7,735 bases of DNA from an uncultured Bacteroidota bacterium. GTDB taxonomy: Bacteria; Bacteroidota; Bacteroidia; Flavobacteriales; Flavobacteriaceae. The notes beneath the pieces are model-generated. The model had not been told where the DNA came from, made no database searches, and saw only the letters and a program-made list of their open reading frames with translations. Location: assembly GCA_903837025.1 (NCBI GenBank), contig CAILTC010000133.1:1-7735 (forward strand), in the 5' to 3' direction. Positions within the stretch are counted from its first letter, which is position 1. The number at the start of each line of letters is the position of its first letter. Below are positions 1 through 7,242 of this stretch, one piece after another. A program made the position numbers and the translations under genes.

Positions 1-807
1 CTACCTTTCCCAAAAGGTCCCATTCATTTTGAACAAAAAACAACCGGATTTGCAGTTGTTCCAGTGGTGTATATCAAGAACAAAGTCATGCTCAACAAGA
101 ATACGAATGTTATGGATTTAGCTCAAAAAACAAACGATTATATCCAACAAATCAACACCAAAAACAACATTTCGTGCCAGGAAATACAAATAGATTGTGA
201 TTGGACTTTAGAAAGCAGAGCGAATTATCTCCAATTTGTAGACAGTTTTAAGAAAATATCAGGCAAAAAATTATCGGCAACGATTCGGTTACACCAAATA
301 AAATATTTCACCAAAACAAAAATTCCCAATGTAGATAAAGGCGTTTTGATGTACTACAATATGGGGAAAATTGCTCCCGATTCGCTCAATTCTATTTACG
401 ACAGGAACATTGCTATTCAATATTTGGCAAGTTTAAAAAAGTATCCTTTAAAAATTAATATGGCGTTACCCATTTATTCTTGGGCAATACATATTCGGGA
501 GGGAAAAGTTATGGGATTAAAAAATAAAATAAATGTATTTAGTATTAAAAAAGACGCTAATTTCGTACAAATAAACAAAAGCCTTTTTAAAGTAAAAATT
601 AATAATTATAAAGCAGGGAGTTTTTACAAAGTAGGTGATTATTTAAAATTTGAATCAATCCATCAAAACGATTTGCTGGAAATGGCGAATGATTTGAATG
701 ATAATTCAAAAACAAATCCCGAAGAAATTATTTTTTATGATTTAGACGAATTCAATATAAAAAACTATGAAAAAGACATTTTTAAACAAGTTATTGATCG
801 GTTTTAG
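1..807 (+). CDS. Partial hypothetical protein, DUF3142-like TIM-barrel fold (3' part)
   Basis: The reading frame is open from base 1, so the gene starts outside the window; the GTG at 64 is only an internal codon. The 268 visible residues show alternating beta/alpha patterns of a TIM barrel: a strand ending in the acidic motif IQIDCDW (about residues 62-68), then LSATIRLHQI, then GVLMYYNMG, then INMALPIYSW. This order (acidic strand, S-x-T strand, hydrophobic strand, ALPxY strand) resembles DUF3142 proteins, which are related to glycoside-hydrolase-type barrels. That match is from memory, not a search. Substrate and reaction are unknown. D65 and D67 are candidate functional residues. A C-terminal region of about 90 residues (from about 180) is less conserved in character. 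The gene overlaps the next one by 41 nt, so the two probably form an operon and act in the same process. Certain as a coding region, moderate for the family. Confidence 0.8.
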   Translation, partial: LPFPKGPIHFEQKTTGFAVVPVVYIKNKVMLNKNTNVMDLAQKTNDYIQQINTKNNISCQEIQIDCDWTLESRANYLQFVDSFKKISGKKLSATIRLHQIKYFTKTKIPNVDKGVLMYYNMGKIAPDSLNSIYDRNIAIQYLASLKKYPLKINMALPIYSWAIHIREGKVMGLKNKINVFSIKKDANFVQINKSLFKVKINNYKAGSFYKVGDYLKFESIHQNDLLEMANDLNDNSKTNPEEIIFYDLDEFNIKNYEKDIFKQVIDRF

Positions 808-3037
808 TCTCCTCGCGTTTTGCACTTATGGCGTCATTTATGCCTGTTCGGATGATGGGGAATGGAGTTGGTATTTCGATTTCAATTTTACTCCTGAAAC
901 ATTTGTCGACAAGTCGTATTCGCCTTTGTTCTTGTCTTATGGTGTTTTTTATGGAGTTGATTTCGACACCCAACATAATTCCAGATTCAATGATGAAATT
1001 GTAATCGATTGGGCAACTTATCTTAACGGGGATCTGAAAAAAGAAGAAGTTAAATTCTTTGTTATCGATTCTAGTGCTACTGATGTTCAAAAATTACACG
1101 ATTTTTATCGCTACAAAAAAAGCAATTCAGTATCTCAAAAGTGGTCAACGAAAATCGATTTAAAAAGCAAAAAAATAAGCAACTTTATCGAATTTTTATT
1201 TCTTTCGAAGCAAATAGAAAAGACTTCAATAGTAGAAAATAATTGGAGTTATGAACCCGTAATTCAAAAAACATTCAACGATGAACAACTGATAAAAGAT
1301 ATTGAAAACCATTTCAATTCGAGTTCAGACAAATTCTTAAAAAATCGCTATTGGTTCCAAACCATGAAGGCTTATTTTTATAGTTCTAATAATCTAAAAA
1401 CACTTGCTTTTTTCGAAAAAACAAAACAATCGGTACCCAAAAACACCTTGTATTACCGAGCACTTTCGTATGTTGCTGGGATCGAATACAAACAAAAAAA
1501 CTACGCAAAATCGAATTATTTGTATAGTCAGGTTTTTGATAAATGTCCCGCAATGCGTGTGGTAGCAGCTTATTGTTTTCATCCGCAAGAACAATCCGAT
1601 TGGAATGCGTCGCTAGCAATGGCAAAAACAAATCAGGAAAAAGCGGCACTTTGGGCTATTCAAGGTTATTATAAAAACGAAAAACAGGCGATTGAAAAAA
1701 TATTTGAATTAGATCCAAAAAGTGAGCATTTAGATTATTTATTGACCCGATTAATCAATAATCAAGAAACAAAAATAAGCAAGGATTTCTCTAAAAACAC
1801 CGTTCTCGAAAATAAAAACACGGTGAAAGATAGCCTGAACCAATCGGCATTGCTTATGGTTTCTAAAATTGCCGAATCTAGCGCAACAGCAAAACCCTAT
1901 TTATGGAATATTGCCTCGGGTTATCTAGAAACGCTGAACGGTAATTTTGCTCAAGCCGACAAAAAATTTGTTCAAGCTGAGGAAAAAATGCCCAAAACCA
2001 CTTTGGCGATAAATCAATTGCGATTACTTCGTTTTGTGAATAATTTGAGCAAAATAAACAAGATCGACTCGAACAACGAACAAACGATTCTAAAAGATTT
2101 GACTTGGCTATACACCGAATTACCTAAAACTAAAGAAGAGGTTCTTCGCTATCAAAATGCTTCTTCCTGGAGTAAAAGTTATGTGTCAGCTTTGTACAAA
2201 TCGCAAAAAAATAATGTTATGGCGGAGCTGTTTGTGAGAGACAATAATTTCTATGACAACGAAAATAATTTGCATGAAATGAAAGCCTTTTTGTCTAAAA
2301 ACAATAAATCAGCAATAGAAAAAATAGGCGTTAGAATTTATAATGTAAGACGCAATGATATTAACGATTATCAAGCGGTTTTAGCGACTTATGCCAATAA
2401 AATCCCTGAAGCTATTGCATTTATGCAACAGGCAGATTCAATACAGAATATAAAATTTTACGGAAATCCTTTCAACGGAAACATTAAGGATTGTCACGAT
2501 TGCGAGCACGCTGCATTTCAAAAAAAGAAATATTCTCAATTGGATTTCTTGAATACCATAAAAACCATGCAAGATAATGTAGCCAAAGGTGACGATGTTT
2601 ATACCAATTCACTGTTACTTGGAAATGCGTTTTATAATATTACTCATTTTGGAAATGCAAGGCTATTTTATGAAACGAACATAATAGGTTTTGGCTCGAG
2701 TCCGTATTATTTTAGAGATAAAATAAGGAAAATGATTACTGATTGTTCTGTTGCAAAAATGTACTATCAAAAGGCATTTGAAGCTGCAAAAACCAAAGAA
2801 CAAAAAGCAAAATGTATCTATTTGCTGGCTAAGTGCGAGCGAAATGAATATTATAATAATCAGTATAATCCAAGTAAAGACAGCTGGGAGAATCAATTTG
2901 AGGTAGAAAGATCACAAATCAATTTTTTAGCTTGGAATGGATTTAAGGAATTGAAAAACAAGTATTCCGACACCAAATATTACCAAGACGTAATTAATGA
3001 ATGTGGGTATTTTAAAACGTATATCAGTCCAAAATAA
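767..3037 (+). CDS. Large TPR-like lipoprotein, probably surface-exposed
   Basis: The 756-residue protein begins with a basic, hydrophobic signal peptide (MKKTFLNKLLIGFSLLAF) and a lipobox-like I24-Y25-A26-C27; Tyr at -2 is not ideal. Directly after Cys27 comes S-D-D-G-E, which resembles the lipoprotein export signal that sends Flavobacterium lipoproteins to the cell surface (family knowledge). The rest is mostly helical. TPR-like helix pairs are visible at about 229-261 (YYRALSYVAGIEYKQKNYAKS...) and 374-410 (LWNIASGYLETLNGNFAQAD), with further ones likely near 610-640 and 660-695. A C-x2-C-E-H motif lies at 576-581. No catalytic domain was recognised, so a scaffold or binding role is the best guess. 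The ATG at 767 gives the signal peptide and lies inside the upstream gene (41-nt overlap, different frame), which suggests translational coupling with the DUF3142-like protein. No clear Shine-Dalgarno is visible, as is usual in Bacteroidota. The gene ends 4 nt from the convergent comF stop. Confidence 0.85.
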   Translation: MKKTFLNKLLIGFSLLAFCTYGVIYACSDDGEWSWYFDFNFTPETFVDKSYSPLFLSYGVFYGVDFDTQHNSRFNDEIVIDWATYLNGDLKKEEVKFFVIDSSATDVQKLHDFYRYKKSNSVSQKWSTKIDLKSKKISNFIEFLFLSKQIEKTSIVENNWSYEPVIQKTFNDEQLIKDIENHFNSSSDKFLKNRYWFQTMKAYFYSSNNLKTLAFFEKTKQSVPKNTLYYRALSYVAGIEYKQKNYAKSNYLYSQVFDKCPAMRVVAAYCFHPQEQSDWNASLAMAKTNQEKAALWAIQGYYKNEKQAIEKIFELDPKSEHLDYLLTRLINNQETKISKDFSKNTVLENKNTVKDSLNQSALLMVSKIAESSATAKPYLWNIASGYLETLNGNFAQADKKFVQAEEKMPKTTLAINQLRLLRFVNNLSKINKIDSNNEQTILKDLTWLYTELPKTKEEVLRYQNASSWSKSYVSALYKSQKNNVMAELFVRDNNFYDNENNLHEMKAFLSKNNKSAIEKIGVRIYNVRRNDINDYQAVLATYANKIPEAIAFMQQADSIQNIKFYGNPFNGNIKDCHDCEHAAFQKKKYSQLDFLNTIKTMQDNVAKGDDVYTNSLLLGNAFYNITHFGNARLFYETNIIGFGSSPYYFRDKIRKMITDCSVAKMYYQKAFEAAKTKEQKAKCIYLLAKCERNEYYNNQYNPSKDSWENQFEVERSQINFLAWNGFKELKNKYSDTKYYQDVINECGYFKTYISPK

Positions 3038-3041
3038 GCAA

Positions 3042-3725
3042 TCAAGAATGTGCCATCGCCATACAAACTATGCTGATTTTTGCTCCCGGAATTTTCAAAA
3101 GTGCATGCGAACAAGCCTCTAAAGTGGAGCCTGTGGTGATCACATCATCAATCAACAGGAAATGTTTATGATGATCTTTTTCGGTAAAATGAACATCAAA
3201 AATAGTGTCGATTCCCTCGCTTCGGTTCAATAAGTTTTTCTTGGATTGGGTTTTCGAATATACTTTTCGAATTAATAAAGTATCATTATAAGCCAAATCT
3301 AATTTTTTGGAAAGAGCCAATCCAAAATTCGTCACCTGATTATACCCTCTTTCTCTGAGTTTTCGTTTATGTAAAGGCACCGGAATAATTTCATCGATAG
3401 ATTGAATTATTGCCAAATTTTTCAGGTCTTCGGCATACCATTCGCCCAGAACAGTGCCAATTTCTTCTTGTTTTCTATATTTCAGGTTGTGAATTAATTG
3501 CTGTACAATCCCGCTTTTGTGAAAATAGAATAATGCCGATGTATATTCGACAGGAATTCGTCCGTAGAATTTTTTGAAAGCTTCGTTTTCAGGATTCTTA
3601 TGATGATTTGTTAATGGAATATTATGTCGGCACGTGGTACAAATTACATTTTCATTCGACAATAAAAACGAATGACAACCCGCACAAGCTGGAGGAAAAA
3701 ATAGATTGATAATTTTTTTGAACAT
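3042..3725 (-). CDS. comF: ComF family protein (amidophosphoribosyltransferase-like)
   Basis: The protein has 227 residues, a normal ComF length. The N-terminus carries a four-cysteine zinc-finger pattern, C14-x2-C17 and C29-x2-C32. Next comes the family signature IIPVPLHKRKLRERGYNQ (about 113-130). The C-terminal phosphoribosyltransferase fold has the PRPP-binding loop LLIDDVITTGST (190-201, with D193, D194 and T197-T201). ComF proteins act in the cytoplasm and are linked to DNA uptake in naturally competent bacteria. In many genomes, including Bacteroidota, the gene is present without known competence and the substrate is unknown. It stands alone, convergent with the TPR lipoprotein gene (4-nt gap) and divergent from glyQS. 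A weak promoter candidate on the minus strand is TATTTTTA (rc of 3744-3751), about 18 nt upstream of the ATG, one base off TAnnTTTG. The ATG at 3725 is the only start giving the zinc finger at the usual distance. Nothing appears broken. Confidence 0.95.
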   Translation of the reverse strand: MFKKIINLFFPPACAGCHSFLLSNENVICTTCRHNIPLTNHHKNPENEAFKKFYGRIPVEYTSALFYFHKSGIVQQLIHNLKYRKQEEIGTVLGEWYAEDLKNLAIIQSIDEIIPVPLHKRKLRERGYNQVTNFGLALSKKLDLAYNDTLLIRKVYSKTQSKKNLLNRSEGIDTIFDVHFTEKDHHKHFLLIDDVITTGSTLEACSHALLKIPGAKISIVCMAMAHS

Positions 3726-3807
3726 ACGAAGTCGATTTATCTATAAAAATAGACAAATCAATGCTTCAACCTTTTAAATTTTTTAATTATTTGTCGTTTA
3801 TTTTTAA

Positions 3808-3872
3808 AACCATTACCATATTTAAGATTCATTAAGGTTTTGAGCTTAATGAGCTTAAATATGGTAATGGTT
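3808..3872. repeat. Long imperfect palindrome between comF and glyQS
   Basis: Two perfect 19-nt inverted arms, AACCATTACCATATTTAAG at 3808-3826 and its reverse complement at 3854-3872, enclose a second 8-bp stem (TCATTAAG 3829-3836 with CTTAATGA 3845-3852). The stems are separated by a small AT/G bulge and closed by an 8-nt loop (3837-3844), giving 27 pairs in all. The stem is AT-rich and no T-run follows it, so it does not look like an intrinsic terminator. It lies about 96 nt upstream of glyQS and upstream of the predicted start site, so it may not be transcribed with that gene. Possible identities are a palindromic intergenic repeat, an operator, or a hairpin in the comF leader. None can be chosen from this window. 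Confidence 0.85.
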
Positions 3873-3891
3873 CAATTTTGATGGTTCAATT
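3867..3891. repeat. 11-bp direct repeat ATGGTTCAATT, two copies
   Basis: ATGGTTCAATT occurs at 3867-3877 and again at 3881-3891, 14 nt apart start to start. The first copy begins inside the right arm of the palindrome. This could be a short tandem duplication or a pair of protein-binding half sites upstream of glyQS. No function can be assigned. Confidence 0.6.
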
Positions 3892-3952
3892 GCTAAAAAC
3901 AGAATGTTTAACAAAATATTCAGCAGAACCTTTTTTTTAACTTCACTTTTTA

Positions 3953-3960
3953 TATTTTTG
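3953..3960 (+). promoter_or_regulatory. Promoter -7 box of glyQS (TATTTTTG)
   Basis: TATTTTTG matches the Bacteroidota consensus TAnnTTTG at every fixed position. It ends only 7 nt before the glyQS ATG, so initiation at the usual distance would fall at about 3965-3968, giving a leaderless or nearly leaderless mRNA. A matching TTG at -33 is not evident; that region holds a T-run (3931-3938). Confidence 0.6.
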
Positions 3961-3967
3961 CATCACT

Positions 3968-5509
3968 ATGGCAAAACAAGAAGATTTATTCAAAAATGTA
4001 GTTTCGCACGCAAAAGAGTACGGATTTATTTTTCCGTCAAGCGAAATATACGATGGTTTAAGTGCAGTCTATGATTATGCACAAAACGGAGTCGAACTAA
4101 AAAAGAACATACGTGAATATTGGTGGAAATCAATGGTTCAAATGAACGACAATATCGTTGGTCTCGATGCGGCAATATTAATGCACCCTACGACTTGGAA
4201 GGCTTCCGGTCACGTAGATGCTTTCAACGACCCATTAATTGACAACAAAGATTCTAAAAAAAGATACAGAGCTGACGTTTTAATTGAGGATTATGCCGAA
4301 AAATTAAACCTAAAAGCCAAAAAAGAAATTGAAAAAGCTAAAGCACGTTTTGGAGAGGCTTTTAATGAACAAGAATTCATAACAACTAACACCAGAGTTG
4401 TAGAATATCTTGCTAAAGAAAGAGAAATTCTCGAAAGAATGGGGCGTTCTTTAGGCAACGGCGATTTAGAAGATGTAAAAGCATTAATCGAAGAACTTGA
4501 AATTGCTGATCCAGAAACGGGTTCTAGAAACTGGACAGAAGTACGTCAATTTAACTTGATGTTCGGTACAAAACTAGGAGCCTCTGCAGATACGGCAATG
4601 GATTTATATTTGCGTCCAGAAACCGCTCAGGGTATATTTGTCAACTTCTTGAATGTTCAAAAATCAGGAAGAATGAAAATTCCTTTTGGGATTGCTCAAA
4701 CTGGAAAAGCCTTTAGAAACGAAATTGTTGCGCGACAATTTATTTTTCGTATGCGTGAATTCGAACAAATGGAAATGCAATTTTTTGTAAAACCAGGTGA
4801 AGAAATGCAATGGTACGAACACTGGAAAACAGCTCGATTAAACTGGCATTTATCCTTAGGTTTAGGAAAAGAAAATTACCGTTTTCATGATCATGAAAAA
4901 TTAGCACATTATGCCAATGCCGCTGCGGATATTGAGTTTAATTTTCCTTTTGGATTCAAAGAATTAGAAGGAATTCACTCTCGTACGGATTTCGATTTGA
5001 AAGCGCACGAAAAATTCTCTGGTAAAAAATTACAATATTTCGATACGGAAACCAATGCGAATTATACACCTTACGTAGTTGAAACTTCGGTAGGATTAGA
5101 CAGAATGTTCTTGTCGGTTTTTGCCACTTCATTAAAAGAAGAAACGCTTGAAGATGGTTCAACACGAACTGTTTTGCAATTGCCATCGGTATTGGCGCCA
5201 ACAAAAGCAGCTGTTTTGCCTTTGGTAAAAAAAGACGGTTTACCTGATATTGCACACAAAATCATCGAAGATTTACGTTGGGATTTCAATGTGGCTTATG
5301 ACGAAAAAGACGCTGTAGGAAGACGTTATAGAAGACAAGATGCATTGGGAACTCCATTTTGTATCACTGTCGATCATCAAACAATCGAAGATCAAACGGT
5401 AACAATTCGTCACCGAGATACGATGAAGCAAGACCGTGTGAAAATTGCTGATTTGAAATCGATTATCGAAAATGAAGTTTCGATGAAAAATTGGTTAATG
5501 AAAATGTAA
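3968..5509 (+). CDS. glyQS: Glycine--tRNA ligase, dimeric type
   Basis: This cytoplasmic class II aminoacyl-tRNA synthetase joins glycine to tRNA-Gly using ATP. The 513 residues fit the single-chain homodimeric GlyRS family, not the two-subunit GlyQ/GlyS form. The N-terminal catalytic part has the typical start (YGFIFPSSEIYDG, 18-30; LMHPTTWKASGHVDAFNDPL, 71-90). An insertion rich in Lys and Glu spans about 105-190. Motif 2 is at about 239-275 (IPFGIAQTGKAFRNEI followed by the RQFIFRMREFEQMEMQ stretch; R250 and E252 are probable ATP/adenylate contacts). Motif 3 is at 368-381 (PYVVETSVGLDRMF). The C-terminal anticodon-binding domain runs from about 405 to 505 (LAPTKAAVLPLV to the end). The ATG at 3968 gives the conserved N-terminus. 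The gene is monocistronic, with its own promoter box just upstream and a strong terminator 34 nt after the stop. No key residue is missing. Confidence 0.98.
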   Translation: MAKQEDLFKNVVSHAKEYGFIFPSSEIYDGLSAVYDYAQNGVELKKNIREYWWKSMVQMNDNIVGLDAAILMHPTTWKASGHVDAFNDPLIDNKDSKKRYRADVLIEDYAEKLNLKAKKEIEKAKARFGEAFNEQEFITTNTRVVEYLAKEREILERMGRSLGNGDLEDVKALIEELEIADPETGSRNWTEVRQFNLMFGTKLGASADTAMDLYLRPETAQGIFVNFLNVQKSGRMKIPFGIAQTGKAFRNEIVARQFIFRMREFEQMEMQFFVKPGEEMQWYEHWKTARLNWHLSLGLGKENYRFHDHEKLAHYANAAADIEFNFPFGFKELEGIHSRTDFDLKAHEKFSGKKLQYFDTETNANYTPYVVETSVGLDRMFLSVFATSLKEETLEDGSTRTVLQLPSVLAPTKAAVLPLVKKDGLPDIAHKIIEDLRWDFNVAYDEKDAVGRRYRRQDALGTPFCITVDHQTIEDQTVTIRHRDTMKQDRVKIADLKSIIENEVSMKNWLMKM

Positions 5510-5543
5510 CAAAAAGTTGATTCGGTTAATTATAATCGCTTAT

Positions 5544-5583
5544 AAAAAAGAAAGGCTTCTCGATTGAGAAGCCTTTCTTTTTT
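5544..5583. terminator. Bidirectional intrinsic terminator of glyQS and the OMP gene
   Basis: A perfect 18-bp stem (5544-5561 with 5566-5583) is closed by a GATT tetraloop. The GC-containing core is GAAAGGCTTCTC. The stem has an A-run on its left and a T-run on its right, so it gives a hairpin plus U-tract on both strands. It ends transcription of glyQS on the plus strand and of the convergent outer-membrane protein gene on the minus strand. The last stem base is also the last base of that gene's TAA stop. Confidence 0.93.
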
Positions 5584-6104
5584 TATTTGAATCGGTAGCC
5601 TAATGTTATTCCGCCTCGACCTACAATCTTATAATCGGTGTTGTTGCTGTTGAATAAATTTCTGCCAACTCCGCCGTTTATTTCAAATACAAATCCTTTT
5701 TTGGTAATCCATTTTCCACCAATCCCGAATCCTAGTGCGAAATCAGTATTGGTTCCTGCGTTTGAATTTCCGTTGTAGTAAGTATTATTATTGTATTGAT
5801 AAGAATTGATCATACCAAAACCTTCTGCAAAAAAGCCCGCAGCTGGTTTTTTTCCAAAGTAAAAACGATAGTAAGGAGTAAGGCTAAATTTTGTTCCTAT
5901 AGTGTTATCATAAGGTACAAAAAGCGAAACTCCAGCACCAGATTCTTCATTGAGAATGCGTTCATAAGTAACTTCAAAAGCACCAGCTACTAGCATAAGA
6001 GCATTTCCTTTAATCTCATTTTTATTGAAATAGGCAGTTTCTTTATCTTGGCTATAGCCAAAAGTAAAAACGGTTAAACAAAGCATTACTAATATTTTTT
6101 TCAT
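5583..6104 (-). CDS. Small outer-membrane beta-barrel protein (DUF3575-like)
   Basis: From the ATG at 6104 the protein has 173 residues. An upstream in-frame ATG at 6128 would add eight residues, but the promoter box at 6126-6133 places the start site downstream of it, and MKK at 6104 gives a clean signal peptide (MKKILVMLCLTVFTFGYSQ, cleaved near residue 18-19). The mature part shows alternating amphipathic strands separated by turns: ALMLVAGAFEVTYERIL (35-51), FSLTPYYRFYFG (73-84), AGFFAEGFGMI (89-99), DFALGFGIGGKWI (121-133), FVFEINGGVG (138-147) and GGITLGYRF (164-172). This looks like an eight-stranded barrel. The YER and TPYYRFYF segments recall DUF3575 outer-membrane proteins, from memory. 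An Asn/Tyr/Gly-rich loop (102-119) is probably extracellular. The near-terminal Phe suits barrel-assembly recognition. Ligand and role are unknown. It is a single-gene unit with its own promoter and a shared terminator. Confidence 0.88.
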   Translation of the reverse strand: MKKILVMLCLTVFTFGYSQDKETAYFNKNEIKGNALMLVAGAFEVTYERILNEESGAGVSLFVPYDNTIGTKFSLTPYYRFYFGKKPAAGFFAEGFGMINSYQYNNNTYYNGNSNAGTNTDFALGFGIGGKWITKKGFVFEINGGVGRNLFNSNNTDYKIVGRGGITLGYRFK

Positions 6105-6125
6105 ATTAATTGTTTTTAGGATACT

Positions 6126-6133
6126 CAAATTTA
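6126..6133 (-). promoter_or_regulatory. Promoter -7 box of the OMP gene (TAAATTTG)
   Basis: On the minus strand the box reads TAAATTTG, a full match to TAnnTTTG. Initiation would fall near 6119-6121, leaving a 5' leader of about 16 nt before the ATG at 6104. This rules against the longer reading frame that begins at 6128. No clear -33 TTG is visible. Confidence 0.55.
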
Positions 6134-6401
6134 TGTAATATTATTTAGGTTTAGATGCATTTTGTCGGCTTTATATGAAGTTTATTTTAATGTATTAACA
6201 TTTGTTTAAAAAATATGAACAACTTATAGTTCAATTAAAGTAAATGTTTATTTTTATCTTGTTAATAAAGTGTTTTTTCAATAAAGAATAGGCACATTTA
6301 TTTAGCTAGTTTCCCCAAAACTACTATAAAAGTTTAATTTTTCGAAGCGTTTTTGCTTTGAATGTCTAATGTTATGCCTAACGAATTAGGTCAAAACATT
6401 G
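6134..6401. other. AT-rich divergent spacer between OMP and LytTR genes
   Basis: No gene is supported here. The stretch is very AT-rich and must hold the start signals of the regulator gene. The best plus-strand candidate is TTGCTTTG at 6353-6360, one base off TAnnTTTG and about 41 nt before the ATG. A small hairpin, CCTAA-CGAA-TTAGG (6377-6390), lies 11 nt upstream of the ATG and could affect ribosome access. Both calls are weak. Confidence 0.35.
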
Positions 6402-7238
6402 ATGAATTTACCGTACATTATTATTGACGATGATCAAGAAAGTGTTTTGAAGACTAAGGCAATTGCCGATGGGTTTTCGAAGCTTGTCTTTGTGGCTTCG
6501 GCTAATAATTATACGGAAGGTTTAAATCTAGTTTTAGAACATACTCCAAAATTAATTTTTCTCGAAATAGACCCTTCGGATAAAAACAGTAATTTGTCAT
6601 TGACACTCATTAATGAGCTTCATCGCTATTTGAAAGTCATTCCTAAAATTATTATTACTACCAATAAGAAAGATTTGGCTTTTGAAGCCATACAATATGA
6701 AGTGGCAGATTATATGCTAAAGCCAATAAAAAAGATCGATTTAATAAAAACGATTTTAAAATTGGAAAAAGCGATTGGCGAAGAGGAAGTTTTTATGAGT
6801 CATAATCCTGTTTTAGAAGAAGAACCAAAATTAATTTCTGAACTAAAACAGCATCAAATAGTAGGACAACCAATTTCGAATGTTGAACAACATCTTATAC
6901 TATGTATTAAATCGTATGGTGATTATCGATATATTGATGCTAAAGATATTTGTTATTTTCAAGCCGATAACAATTCTACGGATATCCATTTGAATAATGG
7001 CGAAATGATAACCGCTTTCAAGACTTTGAAGCATTTCGAAGGAATATTATCCTATCCTTTTATTAGAATACATAATAGTTACATTGTAAATCGCAATTAT
7101 ATTTCGAGGATTCATACGGGAAATGCGGTATGTTACATAAAAAATTCTACTATAAAACTTCCTTTTTCTAAATCCTATAAGACAAATGTGGATCTTATTA
7201 TCTCCGAATTTGCCAACGGTAATTATTTGGAAATCTAA
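6402..7238 (+). CDS. LytTR-family response regulator with Glu at the phospho-acceptor site
   Basis: This is a cytoplasmic DNA-binding regulator of 278 residues. The ATG at 6402 is chosen over the TTG just before it. The receiver domain (about 3-122) has the acidic pocket D9-D10-D11, conserved-type T87, and K107-P108 in YMLKP. Where relatives read LxFLDIxMP, this protein reads LIFLEIDPSD, so the phospho-accepting Asp is E55. Glu may mimic a permanently phosphorylated state, or D57 could substitute; both are inference. A flexible acidic linker (126-163) leads to the LytTR DNA-binding domain (about 164-272), with YIDAKDICYFQADNN (177-191) and the hallmark RIHNSYIVNRNYI (222-234). LytTR proteins bind phased direct repeats about two helical turns apart. 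No histidine kinase gene lies beside it in this window, so it is an orphan here. The gene downstream encodes a secreted repeat peptide, and the spacer between them holds phased ATTC sites. Confidence 0.95.
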   Translation: MNLPYIIIDDDQESVLKTKAIADGFSKLVFVASANNYTEGLNLVLEHTPKLIFLEIDPSDKNSNLSLTLINELHRYLKVIPKIIITTNKKDLAFEAIQYEVADYMLKPIKKIDLIKTILKLEKAIGEEEVFMSHNPVLEEEPKLISELKQHQIVGQPISNVEQHLILCIKSYGDYRYIDAKDICYFQADNNSTDIHLNNGEMITAFKTLKHFEGILSYPFIRIHNSYIVNRNYISRIHTGNAVCYIKNSTIKLPFSKSYKTNVDLIISEFANGNYLEI

Positions 7239-7242
7239 AAAA

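Noticed and set aside
3808..3872. The palindrome as a terminator or T-box-like attenuator of glyQS
   Set aside because: The stem is AT-rich with no T-run after it, no T-box elements are visible, and it lies upstream of the predicted glyQS start site.
4956..5289. Minus-strand open frames inside glyQS
   Set aside because: They are shadows of the synthetase coding sequence, with no start signals and no recognisable protein character.
6105..6128. N-terminal extension of the OMP gene from the ATG at 6128
   Set aside because: The promoter box lies on top of that ATG and the extension would spoil a clean signal peptide beginning at 6104.
6362..6427. A 21-codon reading frame starting upstream of the LytTR gene and overlapping its start
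   Set aside because: It is short, out of frame, has no recognisable product and can arise by chance in AT-rich DNA; only a conserved leader peptide in relatives would rescue it.
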